64,000 nucleotides of DNA, taken from contig NZ_PJCF01000005.1 of the NCBI RefSeq assembly GCF_002835935.1, positions 124,001-188,000 of the forward strand, read 5' to 3'. Position numbers and translations under genes: made by a program. The notes under the pieces are model-generated. The model ran no database searches. It was not told where the DNA came from and worked only from the letters and a program-made list of their open reading frames with translations. Numbering within the stretch: the first letter of the stretch is position 1; each line of letters begins with the position of its first letter. Of the stretch, positions 26,884 through 36,855 are shown piece by piece. This DNA is from Paraglaciecola sp. MB-3u-78 (GTDB taxonomy: Bacteria > Pseudomonadota > Gammaproteobacteria > Enterobacterales > Alteromonadaceae).

Positions 26884-27948
26884 ATGAACATAATCAGCAA
26901 GTTTTTTAGCGCGGTAGCATTAACGGCTATCACTTTGATTGCGATCCCTGCTGTCGCAGCAACGGTTCTCACCTATGGTGAGCCAGGGCCAAACCGAGGC
27001 GCTCGTGCACAAGCCACTAAATGGTTTGCAAATGAAGTTGAGAAGCGCTCTGGCGGTGATTTAAAAATTGATATTATGTGGGGTGGTGCATTATTTAAGG
27101 CGAATGCATCGCGACAATCTATTGCTGCAGGAGTAGTCGATTTAGGGACAATTATTCCAGATTACTTTCTAAAAGAGATGGTGTCTTTTTCACTGACTAA
27201 CTTACCCTTTGAAAATCTAGATCCTTGGGTTGGACTAAAAGCAAACTTTGACCACATGCAATCCCCGGAAGTATCTCGTAGTTTGGCCAAACAAAATTTA
27301 GTCTTCGTGTCTTCATATATGCTCTCCAACATTATCATGTTGTGTAAAGGTGATGCAGTGCGTTCAATTGATGATATTAAGGATAAAAAGATACGTGCCA
27401 TTGGTATCTTTGGGAAAGTATTTGATGATATGGAAGCCAATGTGGTTGGTATGAGCATATATAAAGCTTATCAAGGACTCGATAACGGTTTGTTCGATTG
27501 CAGTCTAGGTTATATGAATACTACTGTTGCCCTGAAGCAACATGAGGTGGCGGATAGCTTAACCAAACTTAATTGGGGACTGTATACAGGCTTGGGAATA
27601 TTTATCAATAAAGATGCACAGGCAAGATTGAGCCCATCTCAGAGGAAGGTGCTTAATGAAGTGGGTGCTGACTTTATCGATTACCTTGGTCGAGATGTGA
27701 TGAGATCTAACATTGCTGCAGAGCAAAATTTGACCCAAGGGATTGATGGTCGCAAGTTGGAAATTATTAGTCTATCTGCTGCTGATTCCACTCAATTATA
27801 TTCAGCCAGTCAATTTTATATCACAAAATGGGAAAACGAAGCTAATAAAAGTGGTCTCGATGGAAAAGCCATGGTCGAGAACTACAAAGCCTCCCTGACT
27901 AAATATAGCCAAGAACGCGATTCTAAAGGCTACCCTTGGACACGTTAA
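26884..27948 (+). CDS. TRAP transporter solute-binding protein (DctP family)
   Basis: 354 residues with a Sec signal peptide (cut after AVAA). The DctP fold is visible in NRGARAQATKWFANEVEKRSGG, the GVVDLGTIIP hinge and the conserved binding Arg region DKKIRAIG, then LFDCSLGYMNTT. It captures an organic acid in the periplasm and delivers it to the DctQM permease encoded next. Ligand cannot be read from sequence; carboxylates are usual. Located between a CoA-ligase operon and the aromatic meta-pathway, so aromatic or aliphatic acids are sensible candidates. Confidence 0.92.
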   Translation: MNIISKFFSAVALTAITLIAIPAVAATVLTYGEPGPNRGARAQATKWFANEVEKRSGGDLKIDIMWGGALFKANASRQSIAAGVVDLGTIIPDYFLKEMVSFSLTNLPFENLDPWVGLKANFDHMQSPEVSRSLAKQNLVFVSSYMLSNIIMLCKGDAVRSIDDIKDKKIRAIGIFGKVFDDMEANVVGMSIYKAYQGLDNGLFDCSLGYMNTTVALKQHEVADSLTKLNWGLYTGLGIFINKDAQARLSPSQRKVLNEVGADFIDYLGRDVMRSNIAAEQNLTQGIDGRKLEIISLSAADSTQLYSASQFYITKWENEANKSGLDGKAMVENYKASLTKYSQERDSKGYPWTR

Positions 27949-27971
27949 TTTAACCCCATAGAGTGATTATT

Positions 27972-28502
27972 ATGTTGAAAAAAATTGAACAGGGGGCACT
28001 GATTATCGCTGGGGTGTGTATTGTCACTCTGGGATTAATGATCACCCTAACCGTTCTTACACGAAATCTATTTGGTTGGGGAGTGACCGACGATGTGGTT
28101 ATCGTCCGAGAACTCATGGTGGGCGCTATTTTTTTACCACTCGCTTATGTCACAGCAGATTATAGCCACATCACTATAGAGTTCTTATTTAAACGTTTGG
28201 GTAAACACGCCAAATTATGGATGTTAGCCATCGGTTCTCTCATCAGTTTATTGATCTTACTGCCACTGGTTTTTTCTGCATGGCAAGGCTTCTTTCATGC
28301 AGCAAGTAGTGGTGCCTATTTCTTTGGCGAGTTAGAGCTGCCTGAATGGCCGGGGCGATTTGCCTTTTTTGCTGGTGCAGCACTATTTATTGTACGTTTA
28401 TCGATAATTCTCGTTGCAGATATGCGAGCGGCTATCACTGGAAATACTAAATACCTCGTGCAGCGAACCGACGCTGAACACGACATAATTGAAGAGGGTT
28501 AA
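27972..28502 (+). CDS. TRAP transporter small permease (DctQ)
   Basis: About 176 residues with four transmembrane helices (ALIIAGVCIVTLGLMITLTVL at the front, then VGAIFLPLAYVTA, LAIGSLISLLILLPLV and FAFFAGAALFIVRLS). ATG 27972 with an AGAG site fits better than the GTG nine bases upstream. It bridges the binding protein and the large permease and is 3 bp from DctM. Confidence 0.88.
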   Translation: MLKKIEQGALIIAGVCIVTLGLMITLTVLTRNLFGWGVTDDVVIVRELMVGAIFLPLAYVTADYSHITIEFLFKRLGKHAKLWMLAIGSLISLLILLPLVFSAWQGFFHAASSGAYFFGELELPEWPGRFAFFAGAALFIVRLSIILVADMRAAITGNTKYLVQRTDAEHDIIEEG

Positions 28503-28505
28503 GCT

Positions 28506-29846
28506 GTGGATCCACTGATTCTTGGGCCCATAGGGTTTGCTTGTGCGTTGCTTTTACTGATATTTCGTGTGCCAATCGCATTCAGTTTGGCGGGTGTTTC
28601 ATCTACATTTATACTTTTATTTTTTGCCATGCGAAATGGCGGTTTTGACATTGTTAGTGCAGTGGCACCTACCCTGTCGATGGTTTCATCTAACACCTTC
28701 GCGTTAGTGCATTCTTATGACTTAAGCATGATACCGCTGTTCGTGCTTTTAGGTCATATTGCCTACCATACTGGTATCACTACTGACATCTATCATGCTG
28801 CGCGCGTTTGGTTAAAACGCTTGCCAGGGGGGGTTGCCATGGCATCTGTTTTTGGTTGTGGGGGATTCTCGGCGATTACCGGTTCGAGCATCGCTTGCGC
28901 ATCGGCTATGGGTAAAATCTGTGTGCCAGAAATGTTACGGATGGGCTACGATAAACGCCTAGCTACCTCTACAGTAGCCGTAGGCGGCACGTTGGGTTCG
29001 CTGATCCCGCCAAGTGTATTGTTTATTGTGTATGGTATTTTCACCGAAATGTCGGTTAGTCGCCTATTTATGGCAGGTGTGATCCCTGGCATATTATCGC
29101 TGGTTGGTTTTTTAGTGGTTATCTACGTATGGGTAAAACGTAATCCAGACGTTGCGCCGGTCGATGACAGCATACTTGAAAAAGGAGATCGCCGAAAAGC
29201 AGCAATAAGATGTTGGCCGTCAATGTTGCTTTTTACCATTATTATTGGTGGTATTTATGGCGGTTTATTCACCGCTACCGAAGCTGCAGCAATCAGTGCC
29301 TTTGCGGTCATTGTTATTGGTTCTTTACAAAAAAGGCTTAATTGGTCGCAATTTATCTTATCTATTAAGGATACTTGTACCCAAACCACGTCTATCTTTT
29401 TTATCGCCGCAGGTGCCAAAATTTTTGTTGGATTTGTGGCATTAACCGGCATGGCACCTGCTTTGGTTGGACTTGTCGAGAGTGCAGATGTATCTCTATG
29501 GTTATTGATGGTAATGATCGCAGGGGTCTACCTCTTGCTCGGTATGTTTCTTGACCCATTAGGTATTATGGTGCTTACCCTACCTTTCTTAATCCCCATG
29601 GTAGATGGTTACGGATTAGATTTGATCTGGTTTGGGGTGGTCGTCATAAAATTGCTAGAAATTAGCTTGATTACCCCTCCGGTAGGGTTAAACGTGTTCG
29701 TCATCGCCAGTGTCACTAAACCCTCGGTTGCTGTGTATGACATTTTTATGGGAGTGGCAAGATTTCTGGTAATGGATGTATTGGTACTGATTGCGATTAT
29801 CGCCTTCCCAATACTGTCATTATTACTGCCTAACTTTATGATGTAA
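28506..29846 (+). CDS. TRAP transporter large permease (DctM)
   Basis: 446 residues, about twelve membrane helices. Marks of DctM: the FGCGGFSAITGSSIACASAMG helix-loop, the CVPEMLRMGYDKRLATSTVAVGGTLGSLIPPS block and MFLDPLGIMVLTLP. Start is GTG 28506 behind a GAGG site. It performs Na+- or H+-coupled uptake of the bound acid. Completes a DctP-Q-M operon. Confidence 0.93.
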   Translation: MDPLILGPIGFACALLLLIFRVPIAFSLAGVSSTFILLFFAMRNGGFDIVSAVAPTLSMVSSNTFALVHSYDLSMIPLFVLLGHIAYHTGITTDIYHAARVWLKRLPGGVAMASVFGCGGFSAITGSSIACASAMGKICVPEMLRMGYDKRLATSTVAVGGTLGSLIPPSVLFIVYGIFTEMSVSRLFMAGVIPGILSLVGFLVVIYVWVKRNPDVAPVDDSILEKGDRRKAAIRCWPSMLLFTIIIGGIYGGLFTATEAAAISAFAVIVIGSLQKRLNWSQFILSIKDTCTQTTSIFFIAAGAKIFVGFVALTGMAPALVGLVESADVSLWLLMVMIAGVYLLLGMFLDPLGIMVLTLPFLIPMVDGYGLDLIWFGVVVIKLLEISLITPPVGLNVFVIASVTKPSVAVYDIFMGVARFLVMDVLVLIAIIAFPILSLLLPNFMM

Positions 29847-29998
29847 GTGTCATTCCGCATCTTTTTCGGGATTCAAATTATTTTTCCTTAGATCCAGTCT
29901 GGCCAATCCATAGACGCATCTGGTCTTGCCGGTAAAATTGTTCTTGCCAAATGTTTTTTGTGCCCAGAGTTTTGTATTATGAGGTGTCAGTGTCATCA

Positions 29999-30190
29999 TT
30001 ACTTTCCCAATTTTTTGGCTGACTCACCTGCAATACCAAAGTGTTGTTTGGGCATTTCATTAATAATTACCCGCACACTTTGCTTGGGTGCACCAATCGC
30101 ACGCACAATGGCATCTGTTATTTCGCTGATGAGCGCTTCTTTTTGCTCATCAGTTCTTCCTTCAATAATATTTATTTGCGCTATGGGCAT
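29999..30190 (-). CDS. dmpI: 4-oxalocrotonate tautomerase
   Basis: 63 residues, the standard length. The mature protein begins with Pro1 (after Met), the general base, followed by IAQINIIEGRTDEQK with Arg11 and later VRVIINEM with the second Arg. It isomerises 2-hydroxymuconate (4-oxalocrotonate) to its keto form, the second step of the oxalocrotonate branch after the semialdehyde dehydrogenase. It is the last gene of the meta-pathway operon, as in dmp and xyl clusters, but an extra ABM membrane protein gene separates it from the decarboxylase gene. Confidence 0.93.
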   Translation of the reverse strand: MPIAQINIIEGRTDEQKEALISEITDAIVRAIGAPKQSVRVIINEMPKQHFGIAGESAKKLGK

Positions 30191-30231
30191 GTCTTTATTT
30201 CCCTGTTTCGTACGTAAAATATAACTTTAAA

Positions 30232-30837
30232 TTAGTCTTTAAATAACCAGCCTTTGAGCAATCTTGTGACCCAGGGCATAACAATATAGGTCAGCAATAA
30301 CACCTGACCCACCACCACCACTAAACTGCGTAACCAGATATTCATCCCCTCAAACAATGGCTGGAATATGACATTTATGGCCATCACTAATAGGTAAACA
30401 ACAATGATCAGCACCAACGCCATTTTGTGTGCTGACGGTTTTTTATTTAGCGGCAGTTCCGGCAGATCAAACCAGAATTCCAGTCCCGTTCCTCGCCGGG
30501 TTGTGGACTCACCTTCAACCATGGCTTCCAGTTTATCTAACCACTGCTGGCGCAAGTCCGATTGCTCCCATTTCATGCAGTTGGCATAGGTATCAAACCG
30601 ATAGATAATGACATATTCGTCATCAGTCGAAGGTGCGGGCCTTAGAACATTGCTGCCCATATGGCCGTTATAACCTGACGCTGCTTCTATCACACCGGAA
30701 ATCCATATTTCATACTCATTCTCATAACCCGCTTTTATTTTGCGGGCAATACTGACGGTGACCGGTCCCTCGTCACCAGGCTCACAAATATCATTTTTGC
30801 CATGGCTTAAGGACAATGTACCCGCTTTGTCTTTCAC
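30232..30837 (-). CDS. ABM-domain protein with two C-terminal TM helices
   Basis: 201 residues. Residues about 25-120 form an antibiotic-biosynthesis-monooxygenase (dimeric alpha/beta barrel) domain: VTVSIARKIKAGYENEYEIWISGV, then GHMGSNVLRP and EYVIIYRFDTYANCMKWE. After a linker, two membrane helices (ALVLIIVVYLLVMAINVIF and LVVVVGQVLLLTYIVMPWV) anchor it. ABM proteins of this kind act on small aromatic or quinone-like compounds or simply bind them; the membrane-tethered class has no settled function. Here it is inside the meta-cleavage operon, 28 bp after dmpH and 41 bp before dmpI, which is not part of the classical dmp order. A decayed relative lies at 51907-52256 behind the envelope operon. 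Confidence 0.85.
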   Translation of the reverse strand: MKDKAGTLSLSHGKNDICEPGDEGPVTVSIARKIKAGYENEYEIWISGVIEAASGYNGHMGSNVLRPAPSTDDEYVIIYRFDTYANCMKWEQSDLRQQWLDKLEAMVEGESTTRRGTGLEFWFDLPELPLNKKPSAHKMALVLIIVVYLLVMAINVIFQPLFEGMNIWLRSLVVVVGQVLLLTYIVMPWVTRLLKGWLFKD

Positions 30838-30864
30838 TTAATGTATCTATCCACCTGCTTTTTG

Positions 30865-31656
30865 CTAAACAAATTTGCCAGATACCGTGCCCAGCCCTTG
30901 ATAGCGAACACAAAACGAGTCGCCTTTATTCACATGCACCGCAGCGGTGATCGCGCCAATCATAATAAAGGTGCCTGCGGGGATATGCTCACCTCGCTCA
31001 GCCAGCATATTAGCCAGCATGGCAACAGACGATGCAGGATGGCCTAATACGGCAGCTCCGGCTCCCAACTGTACCACTTCACCGTTGATTTCCATTACCA
31101 CACCTAAGTTTTTCAAATCCAGATCTTCAGGTCTGGCCATCGTTCCGCCAGCCACAAAACGACTGGACGAGGAGTTGTCGGCAATGACACTTTTAAGGTC
31201 GAATTTGAAATCTTTATAACGGGAATCGATGATTTCCACCGCTGGCATAACAAAGTCTGTGGCACGCAATACGTCACCGATATGCACGCCTGGTCCCACC
31301 AATGGGGCTTTGGTAACAAAAGCCAGTTCCGCTTCAACTTTGGGATGGATCAGTTCATCAAGTTTGATCTGCCCACCATCCGGTATTGAAAAATAGTCTG
31401 CCAAAAAGCCATAACAGGGTTTTTCTACCCCCATCTGGGCCATTTTGGCCCAGGACGTCAGGCCCATTTTCATGCCAACAATTTTATGTCCGCGGGCTTC
31501 CTTACTGCGACGGATTTCCCACTGGATATCGAAGGCATCCTTGTAAGTCATATCCGGGAAGTCGTCGGTTATCTTGGTGACTTCATAGGCCTGCAATTCG
31601 GCATCTTCAAGATGTTTAGCAAGCTCTTCAATCTGTTGTTTGCTTAAGTTCCCCAT
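30865..31656 (-). CDS. dmpH: 4-oxalocrotonate decarboxylase (2-oxo-3-hexenedioate decarboxylase)
   Basis: 263 residues, family norm about 264. Shares the fumarylacetoacetase/hydratase-type fold with the hydratase of the same operon but has the decarboxylase-type sequence, e.g. [24 protein letters not shown] (metal-binding Glu pair) and [19 protein letters not shown]. It converts 2-oxo-3-hexenedioate to 2-oxopent-4-enoate, with Mg2+, in complex with the hydratase. The start codon overlaps the stop of the aldolase gene by one base (TAATG), showing translational coupling. Confidence 0.93.
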   Translation of the reverse strand: MGNLSKQQIEELAKHLEDAELQAYEVTKITDDFPDMTYKDAFDIQWEIRRSKEARGHKIVGMKMGLTSWAKMAQMGVEKPCYGFLADYFSIPDGGQIKLDELIHPKVEAELAFVTKAPLVGPGVHIGDVLRATDFVMPAVEIIDSRYKDFKFDLKSVIADNSSSSRFVAGGTMARPEDLDLKNLGVVMEINGEVVQLGAGAAVLGHPASSVAMLANMLAERGEHIPAGTFIMIGAITAAVHVNKGDSFCVRYQGLGTVSGKFV

Positions 31657-32684
31657 TATATCAGCCCCTTTTCTTTGGCCATTGTTAAAGCTAAATCTTC
31701 AATCATATCTTCCTGTCCACCCACCGTACCGCGTCTGCCGAGCTCCACCAGAATATCCCGGGCCTGAATGCCATATTTTGCTTCGGCGCGCTGGGCAAAT
31801 AACAAAAAAGAACTATAAACGCCAGCATAGCCAAGAGTCAGAGCGTCTCGGTCAACCCGTATTGGATGATCCATTAGCGGTACAACCAGATCCTCTGCCA
31901 CATCCATAATTTTGTACAGGTCGACACCATGAATGGCTTGCATGCGATCCAGCACCGCAACAAACACCTCTAAAGGCGTATTACCGGCACCTGCCCCCAA
32001 TCCGGCGACAGATCCGTCAATACGGTTTGCCCCCGCATCGACTGCCGCCAATGAGTTAGCGATGGCCATCCCCATGTTGTGATGACCATGAAACCCCAGT
32101 TCCGTTGCTGGATTGAGTTCAGCGCGCAATAGACTTATTTTTTGAGTGACTTCATCAGGCAACATAAAACCGGCGGAATCCGTGCAATAGATACAGTTGG
32201 CACCATAACTCTCCATCAGTTTGGCCTGTTCGAGAATTTTTTCAGCACTGACCATGTGGGCCATCATCAGAAAACCGACGGTATCCAACTGCATTTTTGC
32301 CGCCATACCGATATGCTGTTCGGAGACATCGGCTTCAGTACAATGAGTAGCCACTCGGATGGTGTGGACACCACAATCCCGGGCCATTTTAAGGTGATCC
32401 ACTGTCCCGATACCGGGCAACAATAAGGCCGAAACCTTGGCATTTTTCATCTTAGGCACAACCGCATTAAGGTATTCTTCATCGGTATGTGCCGGAAATC
32501 CGTAATTTAATGATGCCCCGCCTAATCCGTCGCCATGGGTTACTTCAATCAGTGGAATACCCGCTTCATCCAATCCGGTTGCGACGGCAATCATTTGCTC
32601 TATCGATATTTGATGACGTTTGGCATGCATGCCATCACGTAGGCTCATGTCATGGAGCGTTACTTTTTTACCTTTTAAATCCAT
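31656..32684 (-). CDS. dmpG: 4-hydroxy-2-oxovalerate aldolase
   Basis: 342 residues from ATG 32684. I chose this start because GAGGG precedes it and the N-terminus ([20 protein letters not shown]) then matches the family; a longer reading adds 18 unlikely residues inside the dmpF gene. Arg16, Asp17 and His20 of the active site are in LRDGMH, and the metal histidines are in [10 protein letters not shown]. It splits 4-hydroxy-2-oxovalerate into pyruvate and acetaldehyde, and channels the aldehyde to DmpF. The gene starts 5 bp after the dmpF stop. Confidence 0.95.
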   Translation of the reverse strand: MDLKGKKVTLHDMSLRDGMHAKRHQISIEQMIAVATGLDEAGIPLIEVTHGDGLGGASLNYGFPAHTDEEYLNAVVPKMKNAKVSALLLPGIGTVDHLKMARDCGVHTIRVATHCTEADVSEQHIGMAAKMQLDTVGFLMMAHMVSAEKILEQAKLMESYGANCIYCTDSAGFMLPDEVTQKISLLRAELNPATELGFHGHHNMGMAIANSLAAVDAGANRIDGSVAGLGAGAGNTPLEVFVAVLDRMQAIHGVDLYKIMDVAEDLVVPLMDHPIRVDRDALTLGYAGVYSSFLLFAQRAEAKYGIQARDILVELGRRGTVGGQEDMIEDLALTMAKEKGLI

Positions 32685-32688
32685 CACT

Positions 32689-33600
32689 TTAAGCCCTCGC
32701 TGGTAACTTGATTGTTTGGTTATAGGTTTCTTCAGCAAACATTTCTGCGGTGCGTAGCGCGGCTGCCGTCATTATGTCGAGGTTACCTGCGTAGTCAGGC
32801 AGAAAATCACCCAAACCTTTCACTTCCATAAATATCGAGACTTTATTGCCATCAAAAACAGGGCCGTTAACCAACTTATAGCCGGGTACGTATTTCTGAA
32901 CCTCTTTGACCATGTTGTGCACCGACTCGGTTATCTTGGCCTGGTCTGGTGTTTCCTTGGTCAAACAATGAATGGTGTCGCGCATCATTAATGGTGGTTC
33001 GGCGGGGTTGATGACGATGATCGCCTTGCCCTTTTTCGCGCCACCGACTTTTTCAACTGCGCCTGAAGTGGTGCGGGTGAACTCATCGATATTTTGACGT
33101 GTCCCCGGCCCAACGGAACGGGAAGATACTGTGGCAATAATTTCGCCGTACTCCACCTCTTGTACTTGCGAAACGGCGGCAACCATCGGAATAGTAGCCT
33201 GGCCACCACAGGTGACCATGTTGACATTCATTTCCAGTTTTTCAGCGTGCTGTTTGAGATTGACTGGCGGGATACAATATGGACCAATGGCCGCCGGCGT
33301 CAGATCAATCATGATCACCCCAAACTCATTCAACTTACGGCTATTTTCGGCATGCACATAGGCTGATGTTGCATCAAACGCAATTCTAATATCATCTTCG
33401 ATGACCTTGTCCAGCATGCCATCAACACCGCTTGTGGAGATTTTAATGCCCAATTCAGCTGCCCGTTTAAGGCCGGCAGAGTCGGGATCAATTCCCACCA
33501 TCCAAACCAGCTCTACCCAATCTGAACGCATTATTTTCATTAGTAAATCAGTGCCGATATTACCCGGCCCGATTATTACTGCTTTTAATTTTTTAGACAT
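32689..33600 (-). CDS. dmpF: Acetaldehyde dehydrogenase (acylating)
   Basis: 303 residues. AGGA is correctly placed for ATG 33600, and a second ATG 9 bp earlier would sit directly on the ribosome site. NAD-binding [14 protein letters not shown] at the N-terminus and the catalytic Cys131 in [12 protein letters not shown] are intact. It oxidises acetaldehyde to acetyl-CoA with NAD+ and CoA, as a bifunctional complex with the DmpG aldolase encoded next. This ends the meta pathway at central metabolism. Confidence 0.95.
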   Translation of the reverse strand: MSKKLKAVIIGPGNIGTDLLMKIMRSDWVELVWMVGIDPDSAGLKRAAELGIKISTSGVDGMLDKVIEDDIRIAFDATSAYVHAENSRKLNEFGVIMIDLTPAAIGPYCIPPVNLKQHAEKLEMNVNMVTCGGQATIPMVAAVSQVQEVEYGEIIATVSSRSVGPGTRQNIDEFTRTTSGAVEKVGGAKKGKAIIVINPAEPPLMMRDTIHCLTKETPDQAKITESVHNMVKEVQKYVPGYKLVNGPVFDGNKVSIFMEVKGLGDFLPDYAGNLDIMTAAALRTAEMFAEETYNQTIKLPARA

Positions 33601-33617
33601 CGTTAACATTCCTATAG

Positions 33618-34403
33618 TTAAACAAAACGGACGGAAGCATTGCCAATTCCACCAATACTGACACTCATGAAATCACCGGCTTTGACCGGTTCCAGAGGAA
33701 CCAGAGAGCCCGACAGGATCACTTCGCCTGCTTTAAGGGGAATACCGAACTGCCCCAGGGTGTTGGCTAACCAGGTCACACAATTGACCGGACTGCCCAG
33801 AGCTGCTGCGCCGGCCCCGGTAGATATAATTTGTCCATTTTTTTCCACCACCATGCCGCAGGTGGAAAGATCGACCTTGCTTGGGCAAACCGCTTTGTCA
33901 CCTAAAACAAACAGACCACAAGATGCGTTGTCGGCAACGGTGTCCTGAATTTTGATCTTCCAGTCTTCAATACGGGAATCGACAATTTCGAAACACGGGA
34001 TGACACAATCTGTCGCGGCCAACACATCAGCATTGGTAATACCCGGACCAATCAGATCTTTTTTAAGGATAAAGGCAATCTCACCTTCAGCTTTTGGTTG
34101 GATCAGTTTTTCGCTGATGGACATTTCTTCACCTTGGCTATAGGCCATGTCATGGGTAAGATAACCAAAGTCAGGCTGATGAACATTGAGCATGGTCTGA
34201 ACTGCTTTAGAGGTAACCCCTATTTTTTTGCCGATAATTTTTGCACCGGCTTGCACCCTGCGTTCAACCATCCGCAATGAGATGTGATATGCGTCTTCAA
34301 TGCTAATGTCATTGAAACGTTGAGTTAACGGCTTCACTGTATGTCTTTGTATTAGAGCGTTGTAGAGTTCATCCCCACAAGTCTGTATTTGTTGTTTATT
34401 CAT
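33618..34403 (-). CDS. dmpE: 2-oxopent-4-enoate hydratase
   Basis: 261 residues. Belongs to the same family as DmpH, with [39 protein letters not shown]-type metal site and hydratase-type N-terminus. Adds water to 2-hydroxypenta-2,4-dienoate to give 4-hydroxy-2-oxovalerate. Both the hydrolytic branch (DmpD) and the oxalocrotonate branch (DmpC-I-H) deliver its substrate. Located 17 bp before dmpF. Confidence 0.93.
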   Translation of the reverse strand: MNKQQIQTCGDELYNALIQRHTVKPLTQRFNDISIEDAYHISLRMVERRVQAGAKIIGKKIGVTSKAVQTMLNVHQPDFGYLTHDMAYSQGEEMSISEKLIQPKAEGEIAFILKKDLIGPGITNADVLAATDCVIPCFEIVDSRIEDWKIKIQDTVADNASCGLFVLGDKAVCPSKVDLSTCGMVVEKNGQIISTGAGAAALGSPVNCVTWLANTLGQFGIPLKAGEVILSGSLVPLEPVKAGDFMSVSIGGIGNASVRFV

Positions 34404-34421
34404 AAAGTCCTCAGTCTCTTG

Positions 34422-35261
34422 CTAATTTGTTTCGTCTTCTGCCAGAAAATCTACCACCAGTTTGGAGAATCTTGTGGCATGTTCTATCTGCGTCCAGTGT
34501 CCACAATGACCAAACATATGAAGTTGGGCCTTGGGCAGCCACTCGAAGAGGGTCTGGCTGGTTTGCAAGGGAATAATTTCGTCTTCTCGTCCATGCAAAA
34601 TCAATGTGTCGTGTGAGAGTGCCCGTATGTCATGCTCTTTACTTTCTAGGGCATCTACCCAGCGCTGTCTGGGCGCTGGAAACATGGCTGAAAAAGCCTC
34701 CTGAAAGCCCGGACGAATACTGGCTTGATAGCGCAGTTCGGCCAGTTCATTTGTGACTAAGTTGCGGTCGTAGGCAAATATATCGAGCAGGCCTTTCATT
34801 GCTTGCAAGGAAGGCTCGTAGCCCCAAACGGCATTGAGTCCAGGCGTCAGTTTAAATGGCACACCTACACTCCCCATCAACACTAAACTACGCACTCTGT
34901 GTGGAAAGCGGATAGCCAGCGCCAGTGCGATCCCACCACCAAAAGAATTGCCAATAAGGTCGATGCGTTCTATGCCTAGCTCATCCAGTAAGTCAATCGT
35001 ATGGCTTATCCAGCGCTCCAGATTACACAGGTTATTCGCCGGTCTTGCGGTAAACCCAAACCCAAGCATATCGGGAGCGATCACTCGATGGCTTTTGGCA
35101 AGTTCAGGCATAGCCAATCGCCAGTTTGCCCAGGCTGTTACGCCTGGACCGGAGCCGTGTATTAGCATGACTGGCGGGCCCGAACCGATATCATGAACAT
35201 TGGTTTTTACACCTTTGACATTGATGATCTGGCCGATTTCCGGGTTTTTTATCACTGTCAT
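34422..35261 (-). CDS. dmpD: 2-hydroxymuconic semialdehyde hydrolase
   Basis: 279 residues, an alpha/beta hydrolase with the triad Ser106 (GNSFGG), Asp227 (HGREDEIIP) and His255 (FGHCGHW) all visible, plus the oxyanion HGSGPG loop. It is a C-C hydrolase that cleaves the ring-fission product to 2-hydroxypentadienoate and a short acid (formate from phenol/catechol). Together with DmpC this gives the operon both fates for ring-fission products, so methylated phenols can be handled. Confidence 0.93.
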   Translation of the reverse strand: MTVIKNPEIGQIINVKGVKTNVHDIGSGPPVMLIHGSGPGVTAWANWRLAMPELAKSHRVIAPDMLGFGFTARPANNLCNLERWISHTIDLLDELGIERIDLIGNSFGGGIALALAIRFPHRVRSLVLMGSVGVPFKLTPGLNAVWGYEPSLQAMKGLLDIFAYDRNLVTNELAELRYQASIRPGFQEAFSAMFPAPRQRWVDALESKEHDIRALSHDTLILHGREDEIIPLQTSQTLFEWLPKAQLHMFGHCGHWTQIEHATRFSKLVVDFLAEDETN

Positions 35262-35318
35262 GTAATTGTCCTTTCAAGCCAATACATATGACTTTGATGG
35301 TTAATGTGTGCAAGCGCC

Positions 35319-36779
35319 CTAAAGTTTGATGCAGATGTTCTTCAGCTCGGTATAAAACTCGAGACCATGTACACCGCCTTCACGACCAATGCCCGATTGT
35401 TTTGCACCACCAAAAGCGGTTCTCAGATCACGCAAGAACCAACTGTTGATCCATACCAAACCGGTCTCCATCTGTTCAGCAACGCGTATTCCTCGCGCAC
35501 CGTTTTCTGTCCAAATTGTTGCGGCTAAACCATAGTTGGTGTCATTTGCCAATTCGATAACCTCTTCTTCACTGTCAAAGGGACGAATATGGCAACAGGG
35601 CCCAAAAATCTCTTCTCGCACAACACGTGCATCGTCTGCCAGTCCGGTCCAGATTGTGGGCTCGATCCAGGCTCCCTCATTGAGCTCGTCACCCATATCA
35701 GGTATGCCGCCACCTATTTCAACTGTGGCGCCTTCTTCAACTGCTAATTGATAATAGGAGTGAACTTTATCTCTATGTTTAAGACTGACTAGTGGGCCGA
35801 GATTGGCAACTTTATCTTCGGGTCGGCCAAGTTTCAATTGCGCTACACCTTCTTTCAAACGTTGTACGAATATGTCGTATATAGGCCTTTCAACGTAAAC
35901 TCGCTCAGTGCCAAGGCATACCTGACCACAGTTAACAAATGCCGAGCGCAAGGTGCCTTCAATGGCTTTTTCCAGATCACAGTCAGCAAAGATAATGCCC
36001 GGATTTTTACCACCACACTCCATCGAAATATTGCGCAAACCGACTGAAGCGGCTTTCATGATAGCTTCACCAGTAGAGGTTTCGCCGGTAAACGTGATGG
36101 CATCTACCAGGGGATGGCTGGTTAGAAATTCACCTGCGGATGATGCTCCAAAACCATGCACCACATTAAATACACCCGGCGGCACGCCACACTCGTTCAT
36201 GACGTCACCCAGTAATGTGGTTGTTGCGGGGGTTTCTTCTGACGGTTTAACCACAACGGTATTACCACAAGCCATGGCTGGGCCCACTTTCCAGGTCATT
36301 AACAATAAAGGTAGATTCCACGGAGAAATAACCGCAATGACTCCTTTGGGGGTACGATGTCCTGCATTGACCGCCCCTTTACCATCGGGGGTATCAAGAC
36401 GGAAGCTTTCGGTAGGGTGATTCGCCAGTGTTTCAGCAAACGCTTTAAAATTAGCCGCTCCTCTTGGAATATCAATATGACTTGCCATACTATGGGGTTT
36501 GCCTGTATCCAGACATTCAGCTTGCAAAAATTCGTCAAAACGCTCATTAATACGTTCCGCTACTTTGTTGAGCAACTCTGTGCGTCCAGCCTGGGTCAAT
36601 TTACCCCATGGGCCTTTCAATGCATCTTTAGCTGCTTTTACCGCCGCATCGACTTCCAATTCACCTGCTTCATGAATTAATCCGAGCAAACTGCCATCAA
36701 CCGGACAGCGATTTTCAAAGGTTTTTCTACTTTGAGAGGCAACATATTTACCGTTAATAAAATGCTTATATTCTTTCAT
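35319..36779 (-). CDS. dmpC: 2-hydroxymuconic semialdehyde dehydrogenase
   Basis: 486 residues, an aldehyde dehydrogenase. Catalytic Cys288 (FVNCGQVC), Glu254 (MECGGKNPG) and Asn155 (SPWNLP) are present, and the closing segment NYGLAATIWTENGARGIRVAEQ is typical. It oxidises 2-hydroxymuconic semialdehyde with NAD+, opening the oxalocrotonate branch. Position between catechol dioxygenase and hydrolase is the classical dmp order. Confidence 0.95.
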   Translation of the reverse strand: MKEYKHFINGKYVASQSRKTFENRCPVDGSLLGLIHEAGELEVDAAVKAAKDALKGPWGKLTQAGRTELLNKVAERINERFDEFLQAECLDTGKPHSMASHIDIPRGAANFKAFAETLANHPTESFRLDTPDGKGAVNAGHRTPKGVIAVISPWNLPLLLMTWKVGPAMACGNTVVVKPSEETPATTTLLGDVMNECGVPPGVFNVVHGFGASSAGEFLTSHPLVDAITFTGETSTGEAIMKAASVGLRNISMECGGKNPGIIFADCDLEKAIEGTLRSAFVNCGQVCLGTERVYVERPIYDIFVQRLKEGVAQLKLGRPEDKVANLGPLVSLKHRDKVHSYYQLAVEEGATVEIGGGIPDMGDELNEGAWIEPTIWTGLADDARVVREEIFGPCCHIRPFDSEEEVIELANDTNYGLAATIWTENGARGIRVAEQMETGLVWINSWFLRDLRTAFGGAKQSGIGREGGVHGLEFYTELKNICIKL

Positions 36780-36855
36780 TGTTATCTCTGTTAACTATCT
36801 ACATTTATTAATCATTCAGGCACAGAAAAGCGGGGGGATACCCGCTGATTTATCC

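Noticed and set aside
26712-26972. 86-codon minus-strand ORF over the TRAP promoter
   Set aside because: It overlaps the start of the DctP gene on the other strand and has no coding features.
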